From Gammaproteobacteria bacterium (GTDB lineage Bacteria; Pseudomonadota; Gammaproteobacteria; Steroidobacterales; JACDCP01): a stretch of DNA of 19,579 nucleotides. The position numbers and the translations under genes are program-made. The stretch spans positions 1 to 19,579 of the forward strand of contig JACDCP010000016.1 of the NCBI GenBank assembly GCA_013817465.1. Reading direction: 5' to 3'. Positions 6,912-13,360 of this stretch are shown here, in pieces. Each line of letters begins with the position of its first letter. Within the stretch, counting starts at the first letter, position 1. Under the pieces are notes generated by a model. The model was not told the origin of the DNA. It saw only the letters and a program-made list of their open reading frames with translations, and ran no database searches.

Positions 6912-7955
6912 TCAGCCATCGAAGACCGCAGTCGACGCGGCTGGTGTAACGAACATGGCGTCACCATAGCTGAAGAAACGGTAACCCTGCCGGACGGCGT
7001 AACGGTACGCTCCGAGCACGCATTCACGGCCGGCAAACGCCGCCACGAGCATGAGCAGGGTCGATTCGGGAAGGTGGAAGTTCGTCAGCAGCGCATCGAC
7101 GATCCGGAAGCGAAAGCCCGGATAGATGAACAGGCGCGTCTCACCTTCGAACGCGACGAGCTCGCCGTCGCGAACCGCGCTTTCGAGGCTGCGCGCGACG
7201 GTCGTGCCGACGGCGATCACGCGGCCGCCCGCGGCCTGCGTCTGCTTCACTGCGGCGCATACATCGGCGCCGACGATCACCCGCTCGCCATGCATGCGAT
7301 GCTGGCGAATATCGGAGACGCGAACCGGCTGAAACGTGCCCGCGCCTACGTGCAGTGTGACATGCGCGAGCTGCACGCCTGCCTGCTCAAGCTCGTCGAG
7401 CATCGCCTCATCGAAATGCAGGCCCGCGGTCGGCGCCGCCATTGCGCCGGGCGTGCGCGCATACACAGTCTGATAGCGCTCGCGATCCGCCTGCTCATCG
7501 GTGCGGCGAATATAGGGCGGCAGCGGCACGTGACCGTATGTTTCGAGGAAAGCACGCCACGGACGCTCGAGCTCGAGCTCGAACAGATTCCCGTGTCTCG
7601 CTCCCACGGTTCCACGAGCGTCATCCGGCAGGTCGAGTAGCATGCCCGTTCTGATGCTTCGGGCGGGCCTCAGGTGAGCCAGCGCGCGCCGCTCGTCGAG
7701 CACTCGTTCAATGAGGATTTCCACGCGGCCGCCGGTCGGCTTGCGCGCGAAAAGCCGCGCGGGAATCACGCGCGTGTCATTGAGCACCAGCAGATCGCCT
7801 GCAGTGAGCAGCGAGGGCAGCTCCTCGAATTTGCGATCGTCGATGCATCCGTTTGCGCCATGCAGACAAAGCAGCCGGCTGGCGCGACGTTCGGCGCACG
7901 GCTCCTGCGCGATCAGGCCCGCGGGCAGATCGTAGTGGAAGTCAGCACGACGCAT
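6912..7955 (-). CDS. queA: S-adenosylmethionine:tRNA ribosyltransferase-isomerase
   Basis: QueA converts preQ1 at tRNA position 34 to epoxyqueuosine by transferring and isomerising the ribosyl part of S-adenosylmethionine, the step after Tgt. The product is 347 residues (E. coli 356). Family landmarks are MRRADFHYDLPAGLIAQ at the N-terminus, LVLNDTRVIPARLF, PLPPYIRR, PTAGLHF, HVTLHVGAGTFQPV, TNFHLPESTLLMLV and the C-terminal YRFFSYGDAMF. The ATG at 7955 is chosen from the family N-terminus; the frame stays open upstream but is not family-like, and the ribosome binding site is weak. It is divergent from an MFS gene starting 67 bp away. In E. coli tgt follows directly; here about 4.5 kb with two transport genes intervenes. 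Confidence 0.97.
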   Translation of the reverse strand: MRRADFHYDLPAGLIAQEPCAERRASRLLCLHGANGCIDDRKFEELPSLLTAGDLLVLNDTRVIPARLFARKPTGGRVEILIERVLDERRALAHLRPARSIRTGMLLDLPDDARGTVGARHGNLFELELERPWRAFLETYGHVPLPPYIRRTDEQADRERYQTVYARTPGAMAAPTAGLHFDEAMLDELEQAGVQLAHVTLHVGAGTFQPVRVSDIRQHRMHGERVIVGADVCAAVKQTQAAGGRVIAVGTTVARSLESAVRDGELVAFEGETRLFIYPGFRFRIVDALLTNFHLPESTLLMLVAAFAGRECVLGAYRYAVRQGYRFFSYGDAMFVTPAASTAVFDG

Positions 7956-8022
7956 GAGCCGGCATGGTAGCAGACGCCTGCCCGCGTGCCGGCGATGCTG
8001 TTCAACCCAGCATACTTCCTCC

Positions 8023-9249
8023 ATGATCGCCTGGATGCTGCAGGGGAAGCTGTTCAATCTGCTCGGCCTCGCTCTCGCGGTGCTGCTCGTCATGGCGTTG
8101 TGGTTTTCCGCGTCAGCTGTGCTGCCGCAGTTGATCCTGGCATGGCATCTCGATGCGGCGAGCCAGTCATGGATGACGATGAGCGTGCAGCTCGGGTTCG
8201 TCGCCGGCGCGCTCGTGAGCGCCACGCTGAATCTGCCGGATCGCTATGACCTGGCTCGGCTGATCGGTATCAGCGCTATTGCCGGCGCGGCGGCAAATGC
8301 GGCAATCGTGCTGCTCGAACCGGATGTGCCCGGCGTGCTCGCGCTTCGCTTTGCGACCGGCGCCTGCCTGGCCGGCGTCTATCCGCCCGGCATGAAGCTC
8401 GTTGCCACCTGGACGAAAAGCGATCGGGGTCTGTGGGTGGGCGTGCTCATCGGCGCGTTGACGCTGGGCTCGGCTGCGCCGCATCTCTTTAACGGCTTGA
8501 ACCTGTTCGGCGGCCGCGGCATGCCGCCCTGGACGCATGTGCTGCTCGCCTCGTCGGTGCTGGCGGTATGCGGTGGCCTGATCGCCTTCGGGCTGCGCCC
8601 CGGCGCGCATCTCGGCGACGTCGCGCCGTTCGAATGGCGATATGCAGTGCGCGCCTGGAGAAATCGCCCGGTACGCCTCGCGAACTATGGCTACCTCGGG
8701 CACATGTGGGAGCTGTATGCGATGTGGACGTGGGTGCCGCTGTTCATCATTGCAAGCTATGAGGCGTCGGGCTGGACGATGCAGTCAGCGCGTCTGGCCG
8801 CCTTCGCCGCGATCGGCATCGGCGCCGCCGGCTGCGTGCTCGCCGGCATCCTCGCCGATCGTCTGGGCCGCACGACGATCACCATTGCGAGCCTCGCCGT
8901 CTCGGGAAGCTGCGCGCTCGCGGCCGGCCTGGTATTCGATCACCCCGCACTGCTGACTGCGCTTTGCCTGCTGTGGGGCTTCGCCGTCGTGGCCGACAGC
9001 GCGCAGTTCAGCGCTGCTGTCAGCGAACTTGCCGATCCGCGTTACGTCGGTACGAATCTGACGCTCCAGACGAGCATCGGATTTCTGCTCACGCTGCTGA
9101 CGATCCAGCTCATGCCGCCGCTCGTAGACCGGGTCGGCTGGCAGTATGCATTCATGATGCTGGCCATCGGCCCACTGTTCGGCATCCGCAGCATGCTCAG
9201 GCTGCGGCGGCTGCCCGAAGCCGCCGCCATGGCTTCGGGCCACCGCTGA
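8023..9249 (+). CDS. MFS permease
   Basis: A 408-residue inner-membrane permease of the major facilitator superfamily with about 11-12 hydrophobic helices. The first helix begins directly at the N-terminus (LFNLLGLALAVLLVMALWFSASAV). The loop before the ninth helix has the shortened MFS signature GILADRLGRTTIT, and RFATGACLAGVYPPGMKLVATW resembles helix 4 of oxyanion- and cyanate-type permeases. This likeness is too loose to name a substrate. ATG codons at 8023 (MIAWMLQG) and 8035 (MLQG) are both possible; neither has a good ribosome binding site. It is divergent from queA, and its 3' end is overlapped by 53 bp by the convergent PDZ gene, because that reading frame runs through a repeat. Confidence 0.88.
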   Translation: MIAWMLQGKLFNLLGLALAVLLVMALWFSASAVLPQLILAWHLDAASQSWMTMSVQLGFVAGALVSATLNLPDRYDLARLIGISAIAGAAANAAIVLLEPDVPGVLALRFATGACLAGVYPPGMKLVATWTKSDRGLWVGVLIGALTLGSAAPHLFNGLNLFGGRGMPPWTHVLLASSVLAVCGGLIAFGLRPGAHLGDVAPFEWRYAVRAWRNRPVRLANYGYLGHMWELYAMWTWVPLFIIASYEASGWTMQSARLAAFAAIGIGAAGCVLAGILADRLGRTTITIASLAVSGSCALAAGLVFDHPALLTALCLLWGFAVVADSAQFSAAVSELADPRYVGTNLTLQTSIGFLLTLLTIQLMPPLVDRVGWQYAFMMLAIGPLFGIRSMLRLRRLPEAAAMASGHR

Positions 9250-10258
9250 CGTTCAGGTCTGGGGCGGGAAATGGGGACATTCCTGATTTCGTCCGCGGGC
9301 GATCCGAGAAAAACGATGCTCGTTCCGCGAAATCAGGAATGTCCCCATTTCCGGGCTGCAGGCGAAAGGCGGCATTCTCCACCCCCTCGCCGTTTTCGGG
9401 CATGACGAACTCGAGAGATTGCGGCTCCTGTTCGCGCACGATGTCGATGCGCAGGGTTTCACCCGGTCGGTAAGAGCGCAGGATGCGCAGGGCGTGGGAC
9501 GGGCTTTCGGGCTCCCGGCCTGCGATGCTGACGATCACGTCGCCGTCCTGCAGCATCAGCGCTTCGTTCTCCGGCGCGCGCACGACGAGCAGGCCTTCAT
9601 CGGTGCCGAAATAGTTGCCGAGCCCGGGCGTCAAGGATGTTAGCTCCATGCGTCCCCACTGGCTGAAAAAATGCGACATGCCGGGAAAATGCGGCGGGAA
9701 TTCGAATTCGAAAGCGAAGTCCTCATCGCCGAGCCCCGCGAGGAAAGCGTGCGGGCCGAATTCGCCTGCCTCGATCTCGGCCTCTTCTTTGTTGCCGTCG
9801 CGGAGATATTCGACCGTCACGCGCTCGCCGGGCTCGATTTCGCGCATGATGTCCAGCAGGCGGCGCACCGGCTTGCCGTCGCCGCCTGCCGCCAGGGCGT
9901 GGCCCTGTAGCGAGACGAGCACATCGCCCGCTTCGATGCCGGCTTCGTCGGCCGGTCCACCCGGCGATACCCCGGTCACCTCGACCCCATCGTCGTTCCG
10001 GTCGCTGGAACCGCCGATATTGATACCGAGCATCGCCCGCCGCATGCCGAAGTGGAGGCCCTCCATGGCCGCGGCCACTCCGCCGCCGAGCTCGGCGCTG
10101 AGCTCCGCGACTTCGCGCGCAGCTTCTTCGAGGCGCTCCTGCGCCTCGTCGAGCTTGCGTTCGATTTCCTGATTCTCCGTCGCTTCCTCCTGCGCGACGG
10201 CGGGCGAACCGGCCAGCGCAAACCAGCCGAGCAGACAAATGAATGATGCACGTTTCAT
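9197..10258 (-). CDS. Exported double-PDZ protein with a repeat-derived C-terminal tail
   Basis: The 353-residue product has a signal peptide (MKRASFICLLGWFALAGSPAVAQ) and a charged, probably coiled-coil segment at about 27-58 (EIERKLDEAQERLEEAAREV). A first PDZ domain spans about 75-165 (LGINIGG, VSPGGPADEAGIEAGDVLVSLQG) and a degenerate second one about 215-285 (VVRAPENEALMLQDGDVIVSIAGR). No protease domain is present, so it is more likely an adaptor or sensor than a DegP/DegS enzyme. The start at 10258 has CAGGAG upstream. It lies 14 bp after the anti-sigma gene and probably belongs to the same operon. From about residue 303 the protein is encoded by hairpin repeat DNA (NGDIPDF ... KSGMSPFP), and then by the antisense strand of the MFS gene, so the original C-terminus was probably near residue 300. 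Confidence 0.87.
   Translation of the reverse strand: MKRASFICLLGWFALAGSPAVAQEEATENQEIERKLDEAQERLEEAAREVAELSAELGGGVAAAMEGLHFGMRRAMLGINIGGSSDRNDDGVEVTGVSPGGPADEAGIEAGDVLVSLQGHALAAGGDGKPVRRLLDIMREIEPGERVTVEYLRDGNKEEAEIEAGEFGPHAFLAGLGDEDFAFEFEFPPHFPGMSHFFSQWGRMELTSLTPGLGNYFGTDEGLLVVRAPENEALMLQDGDVIVSIAGREPESPSHALRILRSYRPGETLRIDIVREQEPQSLEFVMPENGEGVENAAFRLQPGNGDIPDFAERASFFSDRPRTKSGMSPFPAPDLNVSGGPKPWRRLRAAAAA
9267..9352. repeat. Inverted-repeat element, 25-bp perfect arms (family i, copy 3)
   Basis: The arms at 9267-9291 and 9328-9352 are exact complements with the same GGGGACATTCCTGATTT core as the copy at 2453-2536, separated by 36 nt of unrelated loop. It starts 17 bp after the MFS stop codon and lies within the open frame of the convergent PDZ gene, encoding about 29 of its residues. 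Confidence 0.9.
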
Positions 10259-10272
10259 GGATGCTCCTGATG

Positions 10273-10893
10273 TCAATAAGCTGCCTGTTGCGCCTGCGCG
10301 TAGCGAACCTGCACGAGCGAGCCCAGCAGATCCACGCGCTGCCGCCACAGGCGCTCCGATTGGGTGTGGGTAAGCTGGCTACGCGTCGCGTTGGTCAACT
10401 GGTAATCGACGAGCGCAATACGGTCCTCGATCTCTGCAATGGTGCCAGCCGTGCTGCCGCGCACGATGCCGGGCTGATAATCGAGCGCCCGCAGCGCGTC
10501 TTCGAGCGCCATCGAGCGCCGTACCAGGTCTGGCTTCATCGCCTCATCGGCAATCCGCGCTGCGGGCTCGCCGGCCGGCGCCGGCGCTTCGGCCGGCACG
10601 TCTCGAAGGATCCATGCGGTCGACGCCGCCACGAGAATCGACGCAGCAGTCCCGAAAACCGCGAGCTGGCGCCGGCGTCTCCCGGCCGACGCCGGATACG
10701 CCCGCCCGAGGATCGCGTCCCACGTTCCCGCCGGCCGCGCTGCGGCGGGCAGAGCTCGAAGGCGCCTGCGCAACCCGCGCAAACGGCTCATTTCCTGCGT
10801 GCAGGCTGCACAGGCGGCGACGTGCGGCGCGATTTCCGCGCCCACCGGCTCGCCGTCGCGCAGGCTCAGCAGCTCGTCAACGCGTGCATGCAT
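10273..10893 (-). CDS. Anti-sigma factor with N-terminal zinc-binding domain
   Basis: The 206-residue protein has the anti-sigma zinc-finger pattern His24-x3-Cys28-x2-Cys31 (PHVAACAACTQEM) in its first 40 residues, followed by a basic helix (RLRGLRRRLRALP) and a single transmembrane helix at about 77-96 (LAVFGTAASILVAASTAW). The C-terminal domain of about 105 residues, rich in Gln, Arg and Leu, would be periplasmic. Family knowledge predicts that it holds the adjacent ECF sigma factor at the membrane until a signal releases it. Its start at 10893 overlaps the end of the sigma gene by 28 bp, with AAGGAC close to the ATG, which suggests translational coupling. The protein matches the general architecture; no particular named anti-sigma factor was recognised. 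Confidence 0.82.
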   Translation of the reverse strand: MHARVDELLSLRDGEPVGAEIAPHVAACAACTQEMSRLRGLRRRLRALPAAARPAGTWDAILGRAYPASAGRRRRQLAVFGTAASILVAASTAWILRDVPAEAPAPAGEPAARIADEAMKPDLVRRSMALEDALRALDYQPGIVRGSTAGTIAEIEDRIALVDYQLTNATRSQLTHTQSERLWRQRVDLLGSLVQVRYAQAQQAAY

Positions 10894-11453
10894 GTCCTTG
10901 TCTCCTCCGGCTCGCCGAGCAACGCTTTGAGCCGGGCGTGCGCCCGGGCGAGCTGGGACTTCGAGAAGCTGCTGCTCCTGCCCATCAATCGGCCGATCTC
11001 CTGATGCGTATAGCCTTCGACGTCGTGCAGCCAGAGAACGGCGCGGGCTCGCTCCGAAAGCTCACCGAGCGCCTTGTCCAGATCCAGTCGCAACGGCATG
11101 TCCTCGCCGGCATGCTGCGGCTCGACTGCCGGATGGCTATCCCGACCTCCGAGCTGGCGCGCTTGCCGGCGCCAGGGGGAACGGAGCTGCATGAGGCTCT
11201 TGTTGACCGCAATACGGCGGATCCAGGCCCCACAGGGCCCCCTGCCGTCAAAAGACGCGATGCTGCGGATCACTTCCACAAAGGTATCCTGCAACACCTC
11301 GTCCGCAGCGGCGGGTGATCGCAGTATGCGTAACGCCAGCGTGTACACGGGATCCCCAAAGGTCTCGTAAAGCGCCGCATGTGCCGCCCGGTCGCCGGCT
11401 CTGGCGCCGGCCAGAACCTCGGCATCTATGTCATGATCGGGAAAAGCGCTCAT
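10866..11453 (-). CDS. ECF-family RNA polymerase sigma factor
   Basis: A 195-residue sigma-70 family regulator with only regions 2 and 4. Region 2 covers about 15-92, including the -10 recognition segment AADEVLQDTFVEVIRSIASF and GAWIRRIAVNKSLMQLR. A linker follows, and region 4 spans about 125-178 with the helix-turn-helix LSERARAVLWLHDVEGYTHQEIGRLMG. SSSFSKSQLARAHARLKALL is the usual recognition-helix tail, with SFSK in place of the more common GTVKS. It overlaps the anti-sigma gene by 28 bp, with a PDZ gene after that, so the three form a likely operon responding to an envelope signal. The start at 11453 is preceded by a weak GAG-containing site. It is divergent from tRNA-Leu; no clear ECF-type autoregulatory promoter was found in the 80-bp gap. 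Confidence 0.92.
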   Translation of the reverse strand: MSAFPDHDIDAEVLAGARAGDRAAHAALYETFGDPVYTLALRILRSPAAADEVLQDTFVEVIRSIASFDGRGPCGAWIRRIAVNKSLMQLRSPWRRQARQLGGRDSHPAVEPQHAGEDMPLRLDLDKALGELSERARAVLWLHDVEGYTHQEIGRLMGRSSSFSKSQLARAHARLKALLGEPEETRTCMHALTSC

Positions 11454-11516
11454 TCGTCATCTCTGATGCGCGCGAGTCGTAAAAGGTCGCACGGTGATCG
11501 GGACAGGCGATCCGGC

Positions 11517-11522
11517 TATACT
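11517..11522 (+). promoter_or_regulatory. Probable -10 box of tRNA-Leu
   Basis: TATACT ends 11 bp before the 5' end of the tRNA gene, a usual distance for a short tRNA leader. No good -35 hexamer is visible 16-18 bp upstream (only TGATCG-like sequence). Confidence 0.45.
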
Positions 11523-11533
11523 CCACCGCCTTT

Positions 11534-11617
11534 GCCGGGGTGGCGGAACTGGTAGACGCGCCGGACTCAAAATCCGGTTCTGGTAACAGAGTGAGAGTTC
11601 GATTCTCTCTCCCGGCA
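11534..11617 (+). tRNA. tRNA-Leu (anticodon CAA)
   Basis: The 84-nt sequence folds as a class II tRNA. The acceptor strands GCCGGGG and TCCCGGC pair with one G-U pair, and the discriminator is A. The D arm is GGCGGAACTGGTAGACGC. The anticodon stem CCGGA/TCCGG holds the loop CTCAAAA, so the anticodon is CAA (reads UUG). A long variable arm (TTCTGGTAACAGAG) is followed by the T arm GAGAG-TTCGATT-CTCTC. The CCA end is not encoded. A long variable arm with a CAA anticodon identifies leucine. The DNA immediately downstream is accessory in character. Confidence 0.96.
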
Positions 11618-11696
11618 TTCTGGCGCATCGACCCTTACTTTTCAGTGACTTGTCGATGGTCTGTGCGATGGCGTTATGAGGTAGTCAGGCTATCAG

Positions 11697-11933
11697 ATGA
11701 ACATCATGAAAGCCTGCTACACCTGCGCCTCCAGTGACCGCGTCCACAAGCATCACCTAGACTGGCACCATGACAATAACGCAACGGAAAACATCACGTT
11801 TCTCTGCCAGCGGTGTCATACCGAATTGCACAAGCTAGGTCACAGGAGACTCCCCCATCGACGGTGCGTGAGACTTTCACGTCCTGCATGGAGGGCGCGG
11901 CGGATGCGCCGAAGTTGCCAAGATGGCCCGTAA
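11697..11933 (+). CDS. Small HNH-nuclease-like zinc protein, probably 3'-truncated
   Basis: The first 49 residues carry a compact HNH/zinc pattern: Cys7-x2-Cys10, His19-His20-x-Asp22, His24, Asn27-Asn28, Asn32, Cys37-x2-Cys40-His41, and a final LHKLG. This is the pattern seen in short phage and mobile-element HNH proteins (HHxDxxHxNN ... LCxxCH). After about residue 49 the translation becomes Arg-rich and loses any family look, so the original gene probably ended differently and was truncated or recombined near 11840. The ATG at 11697 (or 11706) has no clear ribosome binding site. A minus-strand frame of 56 codons (11794-11964, with AAGGAAACCCCGAG before its ATG) overlaps it; both cannot easily be real over their full length. 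Confidence 0.5.
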   Translation: MNIMKACYTCASSDRVHKHHLDWHHDNNATENITFLCQRCHTELHKLGHRRLPHRRCVRLSRPAWRARRMRRSCQDGP

Positions 11934-12103
11934 GCATCCGAACCTCGGCATCGCTCATCGGCATCTCGGGGTTTCCTTTCGAGTTGTCCTTGGGTTCCGG
12001 GTACTAGTTCGTCGATCAGGCACGAGGCACAGACGCCGGGCCGGCGCTTGCGGAACTCGCGATCATCTCTTGCCGCGCCGCACTTCTGGCAAACTTGGGT
12101 CAT
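11840..12103 (-). CDS. Small four-cysteine zinc-ribbon protein, hypothetical
   Basis: The start of the frame, MTQVCQKCGAARDDREFRKR followed by RPGVCASC, has Cys5-x2-Cys8 and Cys25-x2-Cys28, a zinc-ribbon pattern common in small phage or plasmid proteins. After about residue 50 the translation turns into low-complexity Arg/Ser sequence, where a second minus-strand frame (MPMSDAEVRMLTG, ATG at 11964) looks more protein-like. This suggests two short overlapping genes or one frameshifted gene. An AGGA lies 12 bp before the ATG, further than ideal. I do not recognise a function. It sits in the accessory stretch beside tRNA-Leu. Confidence 0.35.
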   Translation of the reverse strand: MTQVCQKCGAARDDREFRKRRPGVCASCLIDELVPGTQGQLERKPRDADERCRGSDAYGPSWQLRRIRRALHAGRESLTHRRWGSLL

Positions 12104-12158
12104 TCAGGGTGTCCTGTTGGAGTCGGCCTTTCGGCTGCGACTGATTGCGTGAATGGGT

Positions 12159-12164
12159 TATAAT
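12159..12164 (+). promoter_or_regulatory. Perfect -10 hexamer upstream of the DUF2188 gene
   Basis: TATAAT sits 35 bp before the DUF2188 start codon in a locally AT-rich stretch. A convincing -35 hexamer is not visible at 16-18 bp. The nearest candidate, TTGCGT, is too close. Confidence 0.4.
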
Positions 12165-12198
12165 TTGCGGTTGGCAAATCTAATAATGGAGAGGAACA

Positions 12199-12387
12199 AT
12201 GCCGCGACTAATCGTACGGACAACACATCACGTCGTACCTAATCCGGAAGGAGGATGGGACGTGACTGAAGGCGGGACGGAGGGGGCATTAAAGCATTTT
12301 GACGACCAAAAGGATGCTGAGAATTGGGGCCGAGAAGTTAGCCGCAATGCGGACTCGGAATTTATCGTCCACGGAAAGGACGGCTGA
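12199..12387 (+). CDS. DUF2188 domain protein
   Basis: A 62-residue protein that is essentially a single DUF2188 unit: HHVVPNPEGGWDVTEGGTEG, then a region with KHFDDQKDAENWGREVSRN, and the C-terminal IVHGKDG. These are the features of the family (HVVPxxxGWxVK ... SxxFxTxxEAxxxAREIAxxxGxELxIHxxDG). The family is widespread, small and of unknown biochemical function. The start is well supported by GGAGAGGAACA just before the ATG. The gene is richer in A and T than its neighbours, has its own TATAAT and is followed by a strong hairpin, so it looks like a stand-alone, horizontally acquired unit. Confidence 0.82.
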   Translation: MPRLIVRTTHHVVPNPEGGWDVTEGGTEGALKHFDDQKDAENWGREVSRNADSEFIVHGKDG

Positions 12388-12433
12388 CAGTCACGGGAAC
12401 GATCCGAACCCCCCGAAAGATAAGAAGTAGCCC

Positions 12434-12468
12434 GAAGATGGGCCAGCGGTCCATGCTGGCCCATCTTC
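12434..12468 (+). terminator. 14-bp perfect hairpin after the DUF2188 gene
   Basis: GAAGATGGGCCAGC and its exact complement flank the loop GGTCCAT. It starts 46 bp after the stop codon. The stem is strong, but only ATTCAGTT follows rather than a T run, so it may be a terminator with a poor U tract or an mRNA-protecting 3' hairpin. Confidence 0.55.
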
Positions 12469-12500
12469 ATTCAGTTGGCGTGAGGCGCTCTCAATTAACG

Positions 12501-12728
12501 CTACAGGGTCGCTAGGGTCTGGCCTTGCGTCCTGCTCAGGCTTCGTTCTGCGGCGCTCAAGCTCCGCCTTAGCGCTGCTACTCGCTCCCTGAGTTCCGGG
12601 CTCTCCCCTAGGAAAAGCTCTCTCGCGGGCGCGGTGTATGCGCTCACGATGTCCTTGAGCACGTCGGCTTTGACTTCATCGTAGGCGAGGCTGCTGGCGA
12701 AAACAGATTTTTCAACGCGCTGCCCGTG
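12501..12728 (-). pseudogene. Possible 3' remnant of an unidentified gene
   Basis: An open frame of 75 codons without a good start reads ...VFASSLAYDEVKADVL, then IVSAYTAPARELFLGESPEL and RERVAALRRSLSAAERSL before TAG. The charged helical composition looks like the end of a real protein. It is bounded upstream by a stop codon at 12731-12729, so if genuine it is a 5'-deleted remnant. It lies between the DUF2188 gene and the NUDIX gene. Against this, its first dozen codons overlap a decayed GCAGGCTGTTGAAAAA-type palindrome. I do not recognise a family. The other bases between 12388 and 12802 hold only hairpins and an inverted repeat (GCTGCTGGCGAA near 12690 and its complement at 12764-12775). 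Confidence 0.3.
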
Positions 12729-12802
12729 TTATACGGTAGGCGTTCCGCGGCCATCCGGAATCATTCGCCAGCAGCTTCCCCTCGCCAGGATCCGCGTCAT
12801 AC

Positions 12803-13345
12803 ATGAAGTACTGCAGTCTGTGCGGCCAGCCGGTCGAATGGAAGATACCGGAAGGCGATACTCTGCCCCGTCACGTCTGCATCGCCTGCAGAACCGTGCA
12901 CTATCGGAATCCCGTCATTGTCGCCGGCTGCGTGCCCGAGCGCGACGGCCGTATCCTGCTCTGCAGGCGCGCGATCGAGCCGCGCTCCGGTTTCTGGACC
13001 GTGCCCGCCGGATTCCTGGAAAACGGCGAGACCCTCGAAGCGGGCGCAGCCCGCGAGACGCTCGAGGAAGCGATGGCGCGCGTTGATATCGGGCGATTGT
13101 TTGCGATCGCGAACGTCGTGCATGCCCGCCAGGTGCACATCATGTTCACCGCCCGGCTGCTGGACGAGGCATACGGCGCCGGTCACGAAACGCTCGAGGC
13201 TGCCATGTTCGACGAGGACCGTATCCCGTGGGCGGAGATCGCTTTTCCCAGCGTCATCTTCGCGCTACGCCGCTACTTCGAGGATCGCGAAAGTGGTGCG
13301 CAGCGGCTGCACCTGACCGCGGTGGAACGGCCGGCATCGGGCTGA
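12803..13345 (+). CDS. NUDIX hydrolase with N-terminal zinc ribbon
   Basis: A 180-residue cytoplasmic hydrolase of nucleoside-diphosphate-linked compounds. Residues 1-32 form a zinc ribbon (Cys4, Cys7, Cys26, Cys29; Nudix_N_2 type). The NUDIX box GX5EX7REUXEEXGU is at 70-92: Gly70, Glu76, Arg84-Glu85, Glu88-Glu89. The usual Gly near the end of the box is Met91 here; departures at this site also occur in relatives of this zinc-ribbon subgroup, so activity is likely. IPWAEIAFPSVIFALRRYFED near the C-terminus is typical of the same subgroup, whose substrates (NADH- or FAD-like) are not settled by sequence. The ATG at 12803 lacks a strong ribosome binding site. A hairpin repeat separates it from fdxA on the same strand. 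Confidence 0.92.
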   Translation: MKYCSLCGQPVEWKIPEGDTLPRHVCIACRTVHYRNPVIVAGCVPERDGRILLCRRAIEPRSGFWTVPAGFLENGETLEAGAARETLEEAMARVDIGRLFAIANVVHARQVHIMFTARLLDEAYGAGHETLEAAMFDEDRIPWAEIAFPSVIFALRRYFEDRESGAQRLHLTAVERPASG

Positions 13346-13360
13346 TACTTTGCCCTGTAA

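Noticed and set aside
4056..9352. CRISPR array made of the repeated hairpins
   Set aside because: The copies are kilobases apart and not regularly spaced, and there are no cas genes.
11534..12802. attL/attR direct repeat of the tRNA-Leu 3' end
   Set aside because: I looked for GATTCTCTCTCCCGGCA-like sequence downstream and found no second copy within the window.
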